Assembly (NCBI GenBank): GCA_032718475.1
Contig: JAUCBJ010000160.1
Span: 1-64,000 of the forward strand
Direction: 5' to 3'
From: Nemertoderma westbladi
Lineage: Eukaryota > Xenacoelomorpha > Nemertodermatida > Nemertodermatidae
DNA: 64,000 bases
Shown here: one piece after another, positions 17,738 through 31,300 of the stretch
Position numbering within the stretch: position 1 is the stretch's first letter
Layout: the number at the start of each line of letters is the position of its first letter
The notes under the pieces: model-generated
The model's database searches: none
Seen by the model: the letters and a program-made list of their open reading frames with translations, nothing else
Told to the model about the DNA's origin: nothing
Made by a program: the position numbers and the translations under genes

Positions 17738-19106
17738 GTCAGAATATTCTCTCAGCTTTTCTGTTTTACTATGAATTCACTACGGTGAACAAACTCAGGG
17801 ACAGGATGGCCGGCTAGAGATCGGGCCGCAGCAATGAACGGGAACATCACGGGAATGTAGACGAGAGACAACCCGCAATACCATTTAAAGTTATTCGCCC
17901 ATCGCCTGAAAGGTTAGACAGCGTTCGATCCTTGCTACCTAAGTATAAGACCAAAAGATCAAAGGTAGACGTAGTGACACGCTGCAAGCCTAAAATTACA
18001 TCATAGGGACTGTACTGTCTTGATTCAGGGAAAACCGCAGTAGACCTTCATATTCCTACGGGGGGGAGGGAGAGAGAGCAGATACTAGTACGCAGATAGG
18101 ACGTAGGCACACCGGTACAAGGCATACACATTGGTTAGGGTGCAGCGAACTGTACGCTTAACTCTTGCTAAGTACAGGTGTGTGTGCGACTATTTACCGT
18201 ACAACGGTGTCCGTTACATCAGAACTTGTAGGCTAGGGGGGTTGCTGTGTTTTCACCTGAATGGGGATTGTACCGTTCAGGCGGTAGGGCAGTTTACGCT
18301 AGGCGCAAATAAATTGAGGCTATCAGGGATATACTAACATCTACCGTGTCCCCGCCAACGCCCTAATAGGAAGTTACCTGGACTACCTGGGTGACTAAAA
18401 TTCTAGATAGGAGCCAGGATAGCTATTAGTACCCGTACGCCTACAGTAGTAAACTAACACATCTCTTCTTAGTATCAGGGACCTGGTACCTAAAATTGCC
18501 GAATTCTGGGCGTAGTATTAACCTTATGCCTGAATTTGAGTCCTGGAAATACGCAAGAGGGGAAGGAACCTTATCATTCGTGAGTATTGGACCTACAAGT
18601 TACAAAATTAGAATATTCGTAAAATGCACACCGTACCCAGTAATTATATATGTGAAGGAGCAAAACTGCTTTTGACCGTTCAGAATTAACACGCGCGTTA
18701 GAAATTATTTACACCTCAAAATATATAAAATTAACTTTCGTCCTTACTGCACTTTGCTCGCTAGTTAGACATCTCCAAATATCTGCCTCTATACCTAGCT
18801 AGCGTCCCTTTGCCCAACCATATAAATCACACCGCGGCAAAGTATACGAGCCCCTTAGTCCGTCAGTGAGTCAGCCTGATTTTAGGATTCGCTGCGCGGG
18901 ATTTGTTTTATCGAAGTTTGTCTGCTCGTAGACTGTTTTCTGCCTCACCGGTTAAAAGAGATCGATACTGCAATATATTCGCTTACTTAGGGTTTACTGT
19001 TTTGGTGAGAAGGTCGGATTTATGATTTGATTTACAAACTTTACAGTAGGATATTGCAGGTATTGTTACCGTCTCTTCCGATAGTAGGAATAGGCGTATC
19101 TCTCCA

Positions 19107-19226
19107 ATTTAATTTATCTCTTTAACTGTGCAACTACTGTGTATATTACTTTACCTGTGTAACAATTTCTCTCTGTATTTTTGTAACTAATTATCTCCTT
19201 ACCTGTGTAACTATATCACTGCTTAC
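19107..19226 (-). repeat. 24-bp tandem repeats carrying duplicated splice donors
   Basis: On the minus strand TTACACAG/GTAA occurs three times, with cut points before 19226, 19202 and 19154, that is 24 and 48 bp apart. Degenerate 24-bp units continue to the end of the BEL LTR. The first is the donor of exon 5. The second would add eight in-frame codons without a stop, while using the third would include a stop. Confidence 0.7.
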
Positions 19227-19375
19227 CTGTGTAAATATTCCTTTCGTTGTTGGCTCCATTGTAGTTGTTGTAATAGGTGTGCCACCGTAAGTTTGGGGTG
19301 CTTCAGCTGTTGATGTTGCCTCATTTAGCACAGCAGCAACATTAGATATAAACTGACTGGCATTACGAACACTCC
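19227..19375 (-). CDS. REJ-like gene, exon E (most 3' found)
   Basis: 149 bp. Acceptor GATATGTTATAG, donor ACACAG/GTAAGC. Phase 1 in, phase 0 out, 49 codons, with ASQFISNVAAVLNEATSTAE and a Thr-rich tail. It is squeezed between two insertions: the LINE begins 18 bp from its 5' edge and the BEL LTR ends about 120 bp from its 3' edge. Confidence 0.68.
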
Positions 19376-22300
19376 CTATAACATATCAAAAAGACTTAGT
19401 CTGCGTGCTAGCAGAACAACGAAATCTGCCTTGCCGCGGCATGACTGGTCCTCTCTGTTGCAACAGCCAAGTGTGAGATCCAGCTTCACACTACAGCTGA
19501 GCAACAGGTATGAGGCAGATGCGGCAGATCACTGTGAGGGCTATACTGCCTTTACAGAAGCAGTTAAGTTAGCAGCTGCAGAAACAGTTCCTGTATACCC
19601 TCGAAACAGGAAAAGGGCCCCCTGGACTGACAACAAAATTCAGAAGTGCCGAAATGACCTTCATAAGGCGCAGAAAGAGTCCCGACTCAAACAGACTACA
19701 GCGGCCAAGAATGCAGTTAAGGCTGCATCTAGGTCCCTGAACAGGCAGTACTCTGCTAATCTACAGGAGGTAATAAACCAACAGGTTGATGCCATCAATG
19801 ATGCTGACGACAGCAGGCAATCAATGGTTGGAAAGCCCACTTTGAAAAGCTCCTCAATAATGACAGGGTATTGCCTGATAACTTTATAGAAGTAAAAGTG
19901 TCTGAGTCTGTACTCCCAGATATTCCCATTGGCGATGTCTCCTTTGCAGAAGTGAAGGCTGCTGCAAAGAGCATTAAGACCAATCGTGCCAGTGGAGTAG
20001 ATGGTGTTCCCCCTGAGGTCTTTAAAATACTTGAGTGTTTAAAGCTCATCTATCGCATCATAGTAGACATGTACCGAACAACAAGAGTCCCACAAGAAAT
20101 GAAAACAAATAAGTTGGTGCCAGTTCCCAAGAAGGGCAACCTAACACTCTATGGTTCTTTTCGGGGAATCTCATTGATCTCGATTGCTGCAAAGCTATAC
20201 AATAGGATTCTATTAAATCGCATCAGGGATCCCATTGAGAGACTGCTCCGTGGAAATCAGAATGGGTTCCGTAAAGGTCGTGGAACCATGGAGCCCATTT
20301 TGGCACTTAGAAGGATAATTGAAGAGTTATCAAAAAAGAAAGACAGGCATCTGGCTGTTATCTTTGTTGACTTCTTCAAGGCCTTTGATTCAGTCTCTCG
20401 CTCACGTATGTTCAGCATACTTTCATTATATTGGATTCCTGATGAAATTATTGCAGCAATCAGATCAGTATACGATGGTTCGACAACATTTGTGTCTACT
20501 GTTGACGGTGACACAGAACCATTTGAAGTGTTATGGGGCGTCCTCCAGGGAGACACACTTGCACCATTCTTGTTCATTATTGTGGTTGACTATGTTCTAC
20601 GCATGTCCTTAGATCATTATAATGATGATGGGGTGATGATAACTCCACCTAATGGCTCCAGAAGTCGAGGAAATCCTGCCAAGTACCTAACTGATCTAGA
20701 CTTTGCTGATGACTTAGGAGTACTCTCAGAATCATTAGAGGGAGCCCAACGGCTCCTCAGCTCATCAGAACATGCTGCTTCTAGTGTTGGTCTTTTTATT
20801 AACTCTAGAAAGACCAAAATTCTGAAAGTTAACTTTGAAAGTCCTCAGTAAGTCTCTGATCGGATGAGCATAAGCTCAAAGGATGGTATGCTTGAGCATG
20901 TGGACGACTTCTGTTACCTGGGATCATGGATCCGGAAGTCAGGTGAGGACCTTCGAATACGTAAGGGAAAGGCATGGGCAGCCTTGAATAGGCTTTCCAG
21001 GATTTGGAAGTCACCGAGAATTAATCGGAAACTTAAGGTCCGATTATTTAGAGCAGCAGTAGTTCCAGTACTCCTCTACGGGAATCCATGCTGGGCTCTA
21101 ACTGCTGAGGACACCAAATCTCTGGATGGCACATTCACAAGAATGCTACGCCGGGTACATTGTGTCAAGTACAATGCACACATCTCCAACCAGACTCTAT
21201 ATAACATTGGAGGGGTCTCATTGGTTCCCCCAAGCTTGACACTAGAACAAAATCGCCTCCGCTTTGCAGGACATTGCTTTCGCCGTGAGGACCAGCCAGT
21301 GCTTAATCTTGTACTTTGGCAGCCTCATGGAGTGAATAAGCATGGTGGACAGCCCATGACTTTCTTGAGACGCATCTTAAAGGACACTGGCCTTAAAGAT
21401 GCGGATGATCTAGCAAATGTCATGGGTGATAGGGAGTTGTGGCGGTGCAATTTCGTTGACAAGCCGGCACAGCATTCTTAAAAATGCAGCTGCAATGCAG
21501 CATGCCGATCCTAGTAGTAGTAGTAGTATAACATATCAAAAACGATGTAGAATACCGGTAGTATTAATATATTATATTATTTAAATATATATCTTATTTA
21601 AATGATCAAAGTTTTCATTTAAAAGTTAATTTTCTAAATGCTAAATCGTGTTGGCTAAAACTGTTTATTTTTCAAAAAGAAAGTAAAACTTTGTTGTCCA
21701 GCTCTTTAATCCGCCTTTTTGAGCTAATTAAATTAATAATTACTAACGTAGATCTGGAATAAATAATTCGAAATCAACAAAATAAATCTCTGGATCGTTG
21801 TTTGGATATAATTATTAATTTCTTGGAAGAAATATTATAACTTTTTTTCACTACACTCGAGGAATTTTATTACGGAACGCCAGTGAAGGGTCGAGAATGA
21901 TTGAAAAAATATTCTATGATTTTTCTTATTCTTATTTTTTCCAAAATAATAAAAGTAATTTAAAAATAATTTTCCAAAGTAATACGTAATTTGAATCTTA
22001 AATTGGTACTTTTTGTTGCTCAATTCTTTAATAAAATAATAGCGATATAGTGTTACAAAATAAATTGAACTGCGGTATTTTCCTATATTGCTTCCATAGT
22101 TACTGCGATTCAAATTACTGTACTCTTCAACTCCTATAGTCAGGTCGCTTAGCAAGTTAATGTGGACGTTTTGGACAAACTTCCCATAATTGGAATAGGT
22201 GTAGGTAATTATCATACCTTTAATTTTTTAAGGGGAATCAACTTTGCAACATTATTTATCGGTCCCATCTTACCATGACAACAGGAGGTCATTTACAAAA

Positions 22301-25300
22301 GTCCACTTTCCAATAAACCTTCAGTCTTCTAACCTTAACCTACCCCCCATATATCAGCATCAGAGATTCCATTGACGTCATTTGTAAAACCCGGTTGCCA
22401 TGGCAACTGTTTCAAAAATGAATTTCAAACGCCGATTTTCAGTAAATATCCGAAAAATATAAAACCATTGATTAATAATTTTTGCCCATTTGGAAAAATT
22501 ATCTAACATTATAAATATATTATCCCTGAGACCCTCTTGATTTCTAGTAGTGGATCAATTTAAATGGACCTGTGGTAGTCATGTAACCATGGTCACAAGT
22601 CACTAAATATACTCTGCCAAATGTAATATAGTTCCGAACTATCTAAAAAAAAATCAATTTTGGATCTAGTGTCTTACATGTTGCCAAGTCCAGACAATTA
22701 CTTTCCGACCATTCAAGTTTGTCTCTGTTGCCATGGTGACCGATAACATTTGGAATGTGGACAAAATATTGAATAAAACATGTTCAGTTTACTTCAACTT
22801 TGATCATATGCACATGTCTTAGTTCCTCATTACGCAGTAGAGGTCTATTACCACTAGAACAGTCAATATAGTTACCATAGCAACGGGTATGTTTCATTAT
22901 TTATGCACTTCCGCTTTCTTATTTTTTTATACATTTGGAAGATAATAATTTTCTTGATTTGCAAAATATATATCTGGGGTCTATCATAGCTATTTTTTAA
23001 TTATACATAATTACTCATGACCATAGCAACGGGAGATTTCCATCTTATACACTAATTGATAGGTGGAATTTCTCAAAATTTTGTGAAACGGAACGTTTTT
23101 GACAGCAATAACAAGATTTTTTCTTAGAGTGTTACATATAGAGGCAATACATCCTTAGCAACAGCGATTTTTGCATAGCTACGAGGAATTTTGCTCTAAT
23201 TTTGTAGATTTTCGCGTAACTACGACGAATTTAGTATTTATCAAAGCAACGTAATGTTTATATAGCTAGATAACAATTAATAAATCTATTAAAGTTTTTC
23301 GCATTGACATTTGCAAAGTTCTGTACACTTCCAATTTGCAATTTTGCAAGCACATCCATTGTCACACCCTTTCTTACTCTTGCAAGCACACTTCATTAAT
23401 TCCTTTGGTTCCTATGCTTTGGAAGCAATTGGAAGTATATTCCAGACAGGATTCCAAGATTGTGTTTCATCATCAAGTGACCATTCGAAATTATCGCTGG
23501 TACACATTGGTCACTCTTATCGCTGGTACACTACATTCCTGCCTGGTAGGGTTCACGGTGGAAAGGTTCACGGTGGAAAGGTTCACGGTGGAAAGGTTTA
23601 CGGTTGTAATTTATTATAAGACCAGTGAATTACAACATGTGAACGAATTAAGGAAGGTCCAAAAAACTTTAATAGATTTATAAATTGTTATCTAGCTATA
23701 TAAACACCACGTTGCCCAATATACCAATACCAATAAATACCAAATTCCAATAAATACCAAATTCGTCGTAGTTATGCAAAAATCTACCAAATCAAAGCAA
23801 AATTCCTCGTAGCTATGCAAAAATCGCTATTGCTAAGGATGTATTGCCTCTCATATGTAACACTCTAAGAAAAAACTTGTTATTGCTGTCAAAAACGCTC
23901 CGTTGCTAAGATATGTTCCAGGTAGCTATGGTAAATTCGTCGTTGCAATGTAAAACGTACCGTCGCTATGCAAAATCCGCCGTTGCTATGGAAAGCATTA
24001 TACTGATGCAGGAAACTTGTTTTTGCTTTGAATACCATATGAAATACTTTATGGTTGCTATGGAAAACCTATGTTGCTATGCAAGTATAGTAAGCAAACA
24101 TAAATTAATTTTGAAATTTTTGTCCATAATATGTTTCTATATACATTTTGAGAAATTCCACTTATCAATTAGTGTATAAGAGGAAAATCTCCCGTTGCTA
24201 TAGTCATGAGTAATTATGTATATTTAAAAAATAGCTATGATAGACCCCAGATATATAATTTGCAAATCAAGAAAATTATTACCTTCTAAATATGAAAAAA
24301 TAAGAAAGCGGAAGTGCATAAATAATGAAACATATCCGTTGCTATGGTAACTATATTGACTGTTCTAGTGGTCATAGACCTCTACTGTGTAATTAGGAAT
24401 TAAGACATGTGCATATGATCAAAGTTGAAGTAAACTGAACATGTTTTATTCAATATTTTGTCTACATTCCAAATGTTATCGGTCACCATGGCAACAGAGA
24501 CAAACTTGAATGGTCGGAAAGTAATTGTCTGGACTTGGCAACATGTAAGACACAAGATCCAAAATTGAATTTTTTTAGATAGTTTGGAACTATATTAAAT
24601 TTGGCAGAGTTTATTTTGTGACTTGTGACCATGGTTACATGACTACCACAGGTCCATTTAAGTGGTCCACTACTAGAAATCAAGAGGGTCTCAGTGACAA
24701 TATTTATAATGTTAGATGATTTTTCCAAATGGGGAACAATTATTAATCAATGGTTTTATATTTTTCAGATATTTACTGAAAATCGGCGTTTGAAATTCAT
24801 TTTTGAAACAGTTGCCATGGCAGCCGGGATTTACAAAAGACGTCAATGGAATCTCTGATGCTGATATAAGTGGGGTAGGTCAAGGTTAGAAGACTGAAGG
24901 TTTATTGGAAAGTGGACTTTTGTAAATGACCTCATGTTGTCATGGTAATATGGGACCGATAAATCATGTTGCAAAGTTGGTTCCCCTTAAAAAATTAAAG
25001 GTATGTTAATTACCTACACCTATTCCAATTATGGGAAGTTTGTCCAGAACGTCCACATTAACCTTATTTTTGATGTTAGCTGGTTAAGCGGGGTTAAGAG
25101 GTTAAGCAGCTTTACTCAATGTTAAATAATTTAGTGTTCTCGAAAATTTATTACGTAATAATTAGTGTGCCGCTTAGCTACAGAAACCAATATTGGATAT
25201 TGAGTTCCGTTTTGGAGTTGGCCCCAACGCCTTGCAGACACGAACCCGATTTTGGGGTTTATTCGAATGAAAAAGTATAAGAATACGTAGAATAAGTAAA

Positions 25301-28300
25301 GATTAAGTAAATAAAGTAATAGAATAAAATGTTTTATTATCCGCAATTTTTGGGAGATTTATTGGGTAATTACTTTATTCTCCGTAAATAAGGACAGTAA
25401 AGCGGATATTTTAAAGAAAATTGTTTAATTAATTACTTGCTAGCTAGCTTCTATATAATAGTATCTCCACACGATTTATACGCGACCAATATCAAAAGAA
25501 ATATAAACAATTAATTATTCAATGACAATTAAAAATAGTGTTAGAGGTCGGATACTAGATAAAGTATGTCATCTTAACTGTCTTACCTTCGTTCATTATT
25601 TTTGAGAAATTATTTGCAATTTGCTGGTCGAGAATATCTAGGAGACTATCCATTGCTTTAGCGGGGTCATCTGGAGAACTACCGTCGATTGTGGGTGAGG
25701 GAACCTACAACCAATATATTTGCTGAGTTAATTTTGATTCCGTTAGTTAACTGTAATTATATAGGGATGTTAATGATAGATTCTTTAGAGACATACAAAT
25801 GGACGATACTCCAGAAGTCGAGGAAATCCTGCCAAGTACCTAACTGATCTAGACTTTGCTGATGACTTAGGAGTACTCTCAGAATCACTAGAGGAAGCCC
25901 AACGGCTCCTCAGGTCATTAGAACATGCTGCTGCGAGTGTTGGTCTTTTAAATAAGCAAACAGTCGGCCGAAGCCGGAGGCGACCCGAAGGCTCCTCTTT
26001 CGATAGCTGCTACCCGAAGGTAGGGGTGGGCGCTACTCCTATCCCAAGATTTGCTCCCAGTTATTTAACTGGTACTCATTTTATCGACCCCAGTGGATGA
26101 AAGGCTGAGTGGACCCTGGCGGGGCTGAACCTACAACCAATAGATTGCAGGCCCGGCGCTCAACAAACTGAGCTACCCCGCCGTTTCTCCAAAAAGACCA
26201 AAATTTTGACAGTTAAATTTGAAGTCCTCAGCAAGCCTCTGACCGGATGAGCATAAGCTCAAAGTATGGTATGCTTGAGCATGTGGACGACTTCTGTTAC
26301 CTGGGATCATGGATCCGGAAGTCAGGTGAGGAGGACCTTCGAATACGCAAGGGAAAGGCATGGGCCTGGGCATGCATTCCAGGATTTGGAAGTCACATAG
26401 AATTAATTGGAAACTTAAAAGGTCCGATTATTTAGAACAGCAGTAGTTCCAGTACTCCTCTAGGGGAGTCCATACTGGGTTCTAACTGCTGAGGACACCA
26501 AATCTCTCGATGGCACATTTACAAGAATGTTACGCCGGGTTCACTGTGTCAAGTACAATGCACACATCTCCAACCAGACACTATATAACATTGGAGGTGT
26601 CTCATTGGTTCTCCCAAGCTTGACACTAGAACAAAGCCGCCCCCGCTTTGCAGGACATTGCTTTCGCCGTGAGGACCAGCCAGTGCATAATCTTGTACTT
26701 TGGCAACCTCATGGAGTGAATAAGCATGGTGGACAGCCCATGACTTTCTTGAGACGCATCTTAAAGGACACTGGCCTTGAAGATGCGGATGATCTAGCAA
26801 ATGTCATGGGTGATAGGGAGTTGTAGCGGCGCAAATTTGTTGACAAGCCGGCACAGCATTCTTAAAAATGCAGCTGCAATGCAGCATGCCGATCCTAGTA
26901 GTACAAACGGACACGAAGTGGGGCCTTCACGCAGCACGTGTCAACTTGGAAGAATTATAAGCCAAATCTAAGCAGATGTCACCTAATCAATTTACAACCT
27001 AGAGTCAGCCTGGATAACTGCCGACGATTTAAGACCAAAACTCAAAGACAACAACTCAGTCGGTGCCTTGTATATGTGCAAGGGATAAACCAGGAAGAAA
27101 AGATTAAAAATAGTAATTCAAAAAGCTGTAAGTTTCATTTTATACATTTATAAAATATATTCATTTCCGCCCACTAGCGGTAGATTGGAGAACTGCAGAT
27201 AGTTTACCGACTCCGCAAAGATATACGATGTGTTCTAAAACATGTCTCACAAGTTTCAGTTTAAACAGATAATAAATAACATAGAGTTTATCTTTAAGAT
27301 ATTTCGCCCTCTAGTGGCAGACTGGGCTTTGAAAAACACAGCCAATGGTCGCGTACAACTAATCACAGCTAATCTTCAAATCGACAGCTTTAAATCCGGC
27401 AACGCTATTAGCATTTCAAAATCATAACGACAACAACGACAATAACTATTTGCCATTATTGACCCACCCCCTTAACAGTTTCCGACAACTTCGTGGATCT
27501 CCCCACAAACGTCTGTCCAAAAGAAACAGAAACAGAAACAAAAAGCAAACGAACACACAAAGTTTAGGAAAATATCAGCTGATATTACTGAAACCTTTGT
27601 TCTATTAACCTTAGTTTATTATTTTGGTTGGAATAATGTGCCAGTGCCACTGTAACCTGCTCCTTTCCATTAATTGATAATTTAACGTTGAGACGAGATA
27701 TCAATAATTCGACGATATGGGATTTGAGTCTAGATATATCCCCATTTATGTCTCAGAGTATTGTGAGTTAAATTAAGAAGAAATTAAACACCCAGACGTC
27801 ATTTGTTGTCTAATTAATGTTTAAAGTCGGAACTGGTAGTCTCATTAGAGTTTCTTTCAAAAATGGATTATTTCCAATCCAAGATATCATAAAATATAAA
27901 TCTAAATAAATGAATTAATACAATATGAATTGAATTTTGCTTTTTATAACACACAAACCTACCTGTATACTGCAAATGGAATTCACACTAAAAGCTCCGT
28001 GCGTATCGCCCACTTGCACAGACACGTTAACTGCGTAATTAAACTTTTTTTTTCCGGGTGGCATTCGAACAATTACTTCCGACTCTGAGCTGGATAAAAT
28101 CTGTTGGCTGGGACCAGGACTCCTGCTAACTGAAACACAAATACGATAGATATATGGATAAGGGGTAATAGTTTCTAGGCTCTTTATGATAGGTAAGGAC
28201 GATACTGAAAGTAAATAAATTAAGAATTGATAGGAAACTATATAGTACACAGGCCCTACCATAAAATCTAAAATAAACAATGTCTTATTTAAAAAAAATA

Positions 28301-31300
28301 ATATTATTTTAACTGTAGTTTTTGTAGAAACACTAGAAATAAAATGTATTTTTCTTGTATTTGTATTCGTCTCTATAGATTATATTCTGTCCCACTAATC
28401 TATGTTGTCGTCTCTATTGATTATATTCTATCCTACTAATCTATGTTGTCGTCCTACTAATCTATGTTGTCGTCTCTATTGATTATATTCTATCCTACTA
28501 ATCTATGTTGTCGTCCTACTAATCTATGTTGTCGTCTCTATTGATTATATTCTATCCTACTAATCTATGTTGTCGTCTCTATTGATTATATTCTATCCTA
28601 CTAATCTATGTTGTCGTCTCTATTGATTATATTCTATCCTACTAATCTATGTTGTCGTCTCTATTGATTATATTCTATCCTACTAATCTATGTTGTCGTC
28701 TCTATTGATTATATTCTATCCTACTAATCTATGTTGTCGTCTCTATAGATTATATTCTATCCTACTAATCTATGTTGTCGTCCTACTAATCTATGTTGTC
28801 GTCCTACTAATCTATGTTGTCGTCTCTATAGATTATATTCTATCCTACTAATCTATGTTGTCGTCCTACTAATCTATGTTGTCGTCCTACTAATCTATGT
28901 TGTCGTCTCTATTGATTATATTCTATCCTACTAATCTATGTTGTCGTCTCTATTGATTATATTCTATCCTACTAATCTATGTTGTCGTCTCTATAGATTA
29001 TATTCTATCCTACTAATCTATGTTGTCGTCCTACTAATCTATGTTGTCGTCTCTATTGATTATATTCTATCCTACTAATCTATGTTGTCGTCTCTATTGA
29101 TTATATTCTATCCTACTAATCTATGTTGTCGTCTCTATTGATTATATTCTATCCTACTAATCTATGTTGTCGTCCTACTAATCTATGTTGTCGTCTCTAT
29201 TGATTATATTCTATCCTACTAATCTATGTTGTCGTCCTACTAATCTATGTTGTCGTCCTACTAATCTATGTTGTCGTCTCTATTGATTATATTCTATCCT
29301 ACTAATCTATGTTGTCGTCTCTATTGATTATATTCTATCCTACTAATCTATGTTGTCGTCTCTATTGATTATATTCTATCCTACTAATCTATGTTGTCGT
29401 CTCTATTGATTATATTCTATCCTACTAATCTATGTTGTCGTCCTACTAATCTATGTTGTCGTCCTACTAATCTATGTTGTCGTCCTACTAATCTATGTTG
29501 TCGTCCTACTAATCTATGTTGTCGTCTCTATAGATTATATTCTATCCTACTAATCTATGTTGTCGTCTCTATAGATTATATTCTATCCTACTAATCTATG
29601 TTGTCGTCCTACTAATCTATGTTGTCGTCTCTATTGATTATATTCTATCCTACTAATCTATGTTGTCGTCTCTATTGATTATATTCTATCCTACTAATCT
29701 ATGTTGTCGTCCTACTAATCTATGTTGTCGTCCTACTAATCTATGTTGTCGTCCTACTAATCTATGTTGTCGTCCTACTAATCTATGTTGTCGTCTCTAT
29801 AGATTATATTCTATCCTACTAATCTATGTTGTCGTCCTACTAATCTATGTTGTCGTCCTACTAATCTATGTTGTCGTCTCTATTGATTATATTCTATCCT
29901 ACTAATCTATGTTGTCGTCTCTATTGATTATATTCTATCCTACTAATCTATGTTGTCGTCTCTATAGATTATATTCTATCCTACTAATCTATGTTGTCGT
30001 CCTACTAATCTATGTTGTCGTCTCTATTGATTATATTCTATCCTACTAATCTATGTTGTCGTCTCTATTGATTATATTCTATCCTACTAATCTATGTTGT
30101 CGTCTCTATTGATTATATTCTATCCTACTAATCTATGTTGTCGTCTCTATTGATTATATTCTATCCTACTAATCTATGTTGTCGTCTCTATTGATTATAT
30201 TCTATCCTACTAATCTATGTTGTCGTCTCTATTGATTATATTCTATCCTACTAATCTATGTTGTCGTCCTACTAATCTATGTTGTCGTCTCTATTGATTA
30301 TATTCTATCCTACTAATCTATGTTGTCGTCTCTATTGATTATATTCTATCCTACTAATCTATGTTGTCGTCTCTATTGATTATATTCTATCCTACTAATC
30401 TATGTTGTCGTCCTACTAATCTATGTTGTCGTCTCTATTGATTATATTCTATCCTACTAATCTATGTTGTCGTCTCTATTGATTATATTCTATCCTACTA
30501 ATCTATGTTGTCGTCTCTATTGATTATATTCTATCCTACTAATCTATGTTGTCGTCTCTATTGATTATATTCTATCCTACTAATCTATGTTGTCGTCTCT
30601 ATTGATTATATTCTATCCTACTAATCTATGTTGTCGTCTCTATTGATTATATTCTATCCTACTAATCTATGTTGTCGTCCTACTAATCTATGTTGTCGTC
30701 TCTATTGATTATATTCTATCCTACTAATCTATGTTGTCGTCCTACTAATCTATGTTGTCGTCTCTATTGATTATATTCTATCCTACTAATCTATGTTGTC
30801 GTCTCTATTGATTATATTCTATCCTACTAATCTATGTTGTCGTCCTACTAATCTATGTTGTCGTCCTACTAATCTATGTTGTCGTCCTACTAATCTATGT
30901 TGTCGTCCTACTAATCTATGTTGTCGTCTCTATAGATTATATTCTATCCTACTAATCTATGTTGTCGTCCTACTAATCTATGTTGTCGTCCTACTAATCT
31001 ATGTTGTCGTCTCTATTGATTATATTCTATCCTACTAATCTATGTTGTCGTCTCTATTGATTATATTCTATCCTACTAATCTATGTTGTCGTCTCTATAG
31101 ATTATATTCTATCCTACTAATCTATGTTGTCGTCCTACTAATCTATGTTGTCGTCTCTATTGATTATATTCTATCCTACTAATCTATGTTGTCGTCTCTA
31201 TTGATTATATTCTATCCTACTAATCTATGTTGTCGTCTCTATTGATTATATTCTATCCTACTAATCTATGTTGTCGTCCTACTAATCTATGTTGTCGTCT

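Larger units (their letters stand above)
1..19106 (+). mobile_element. BEL/Pao LTR retrotransposon, left end outside window
   Basis: Two direct repeats (1-2500 and 16613-19111, offset 16612) flank a BEL/Pao-type gag-pol frame, a second long frame and a purine-rich tract. The domain order protease, reverse transcriptase, RNase H, integrase, with DUF1759-like and DUF5641-like parts, is that of BEL/Pao elements. At more than 19 kb it is large for this superfamily, where about 6 to 10 kb is usual. Both frames are open and the LTRs look nearly identical by eye, with one single-base difference at 2077, so insertion is probably recent. It lies antisense inside an intron of the REJ-like gene. A target-site duplication cannot be checked because the 5' end is missing. 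I did not find a convincing primer-binding site. Confidence 0.93.
16407..19106 (+). repeat. 3' LTR
   Basis: The right-hand copy of the direct repeat. I place its start at the TG right after the purine tract 16390-16406 and its end at a CA at 19105-19106, giving about 2.7 kb. The start is less certain than the end, because the matching part of the 5' LTR is outside the window. A single C present at 2077 is absent here. Confidence 0.85.
22156..25062. mobile_element. Long inverted-repeat (foldback-like) element
   Basis: The arms 22156-23299 and 23661-25062 are imperfect reverse complements over more than 1.1 kb, both ending in GTTAATGTGG at the outside, around a 361-bp loop. The right arm is about 258 bp longer, mainly because sequence near 23905-24140 has no partner in the left arm. 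No transposase frame is present and no clear target-site duplication flanks it. It could be a non-autonomous foldback DNA element or a locally inverted duplication. Confidence 0.8.

Noticed and set aside
23311-23683. Two overlapping small proteins with V-H-G-G-K repeats
   Set aside because: Explained by the 15-bp tandem repeat in the loop of the inverted-repeat element; no known domain.
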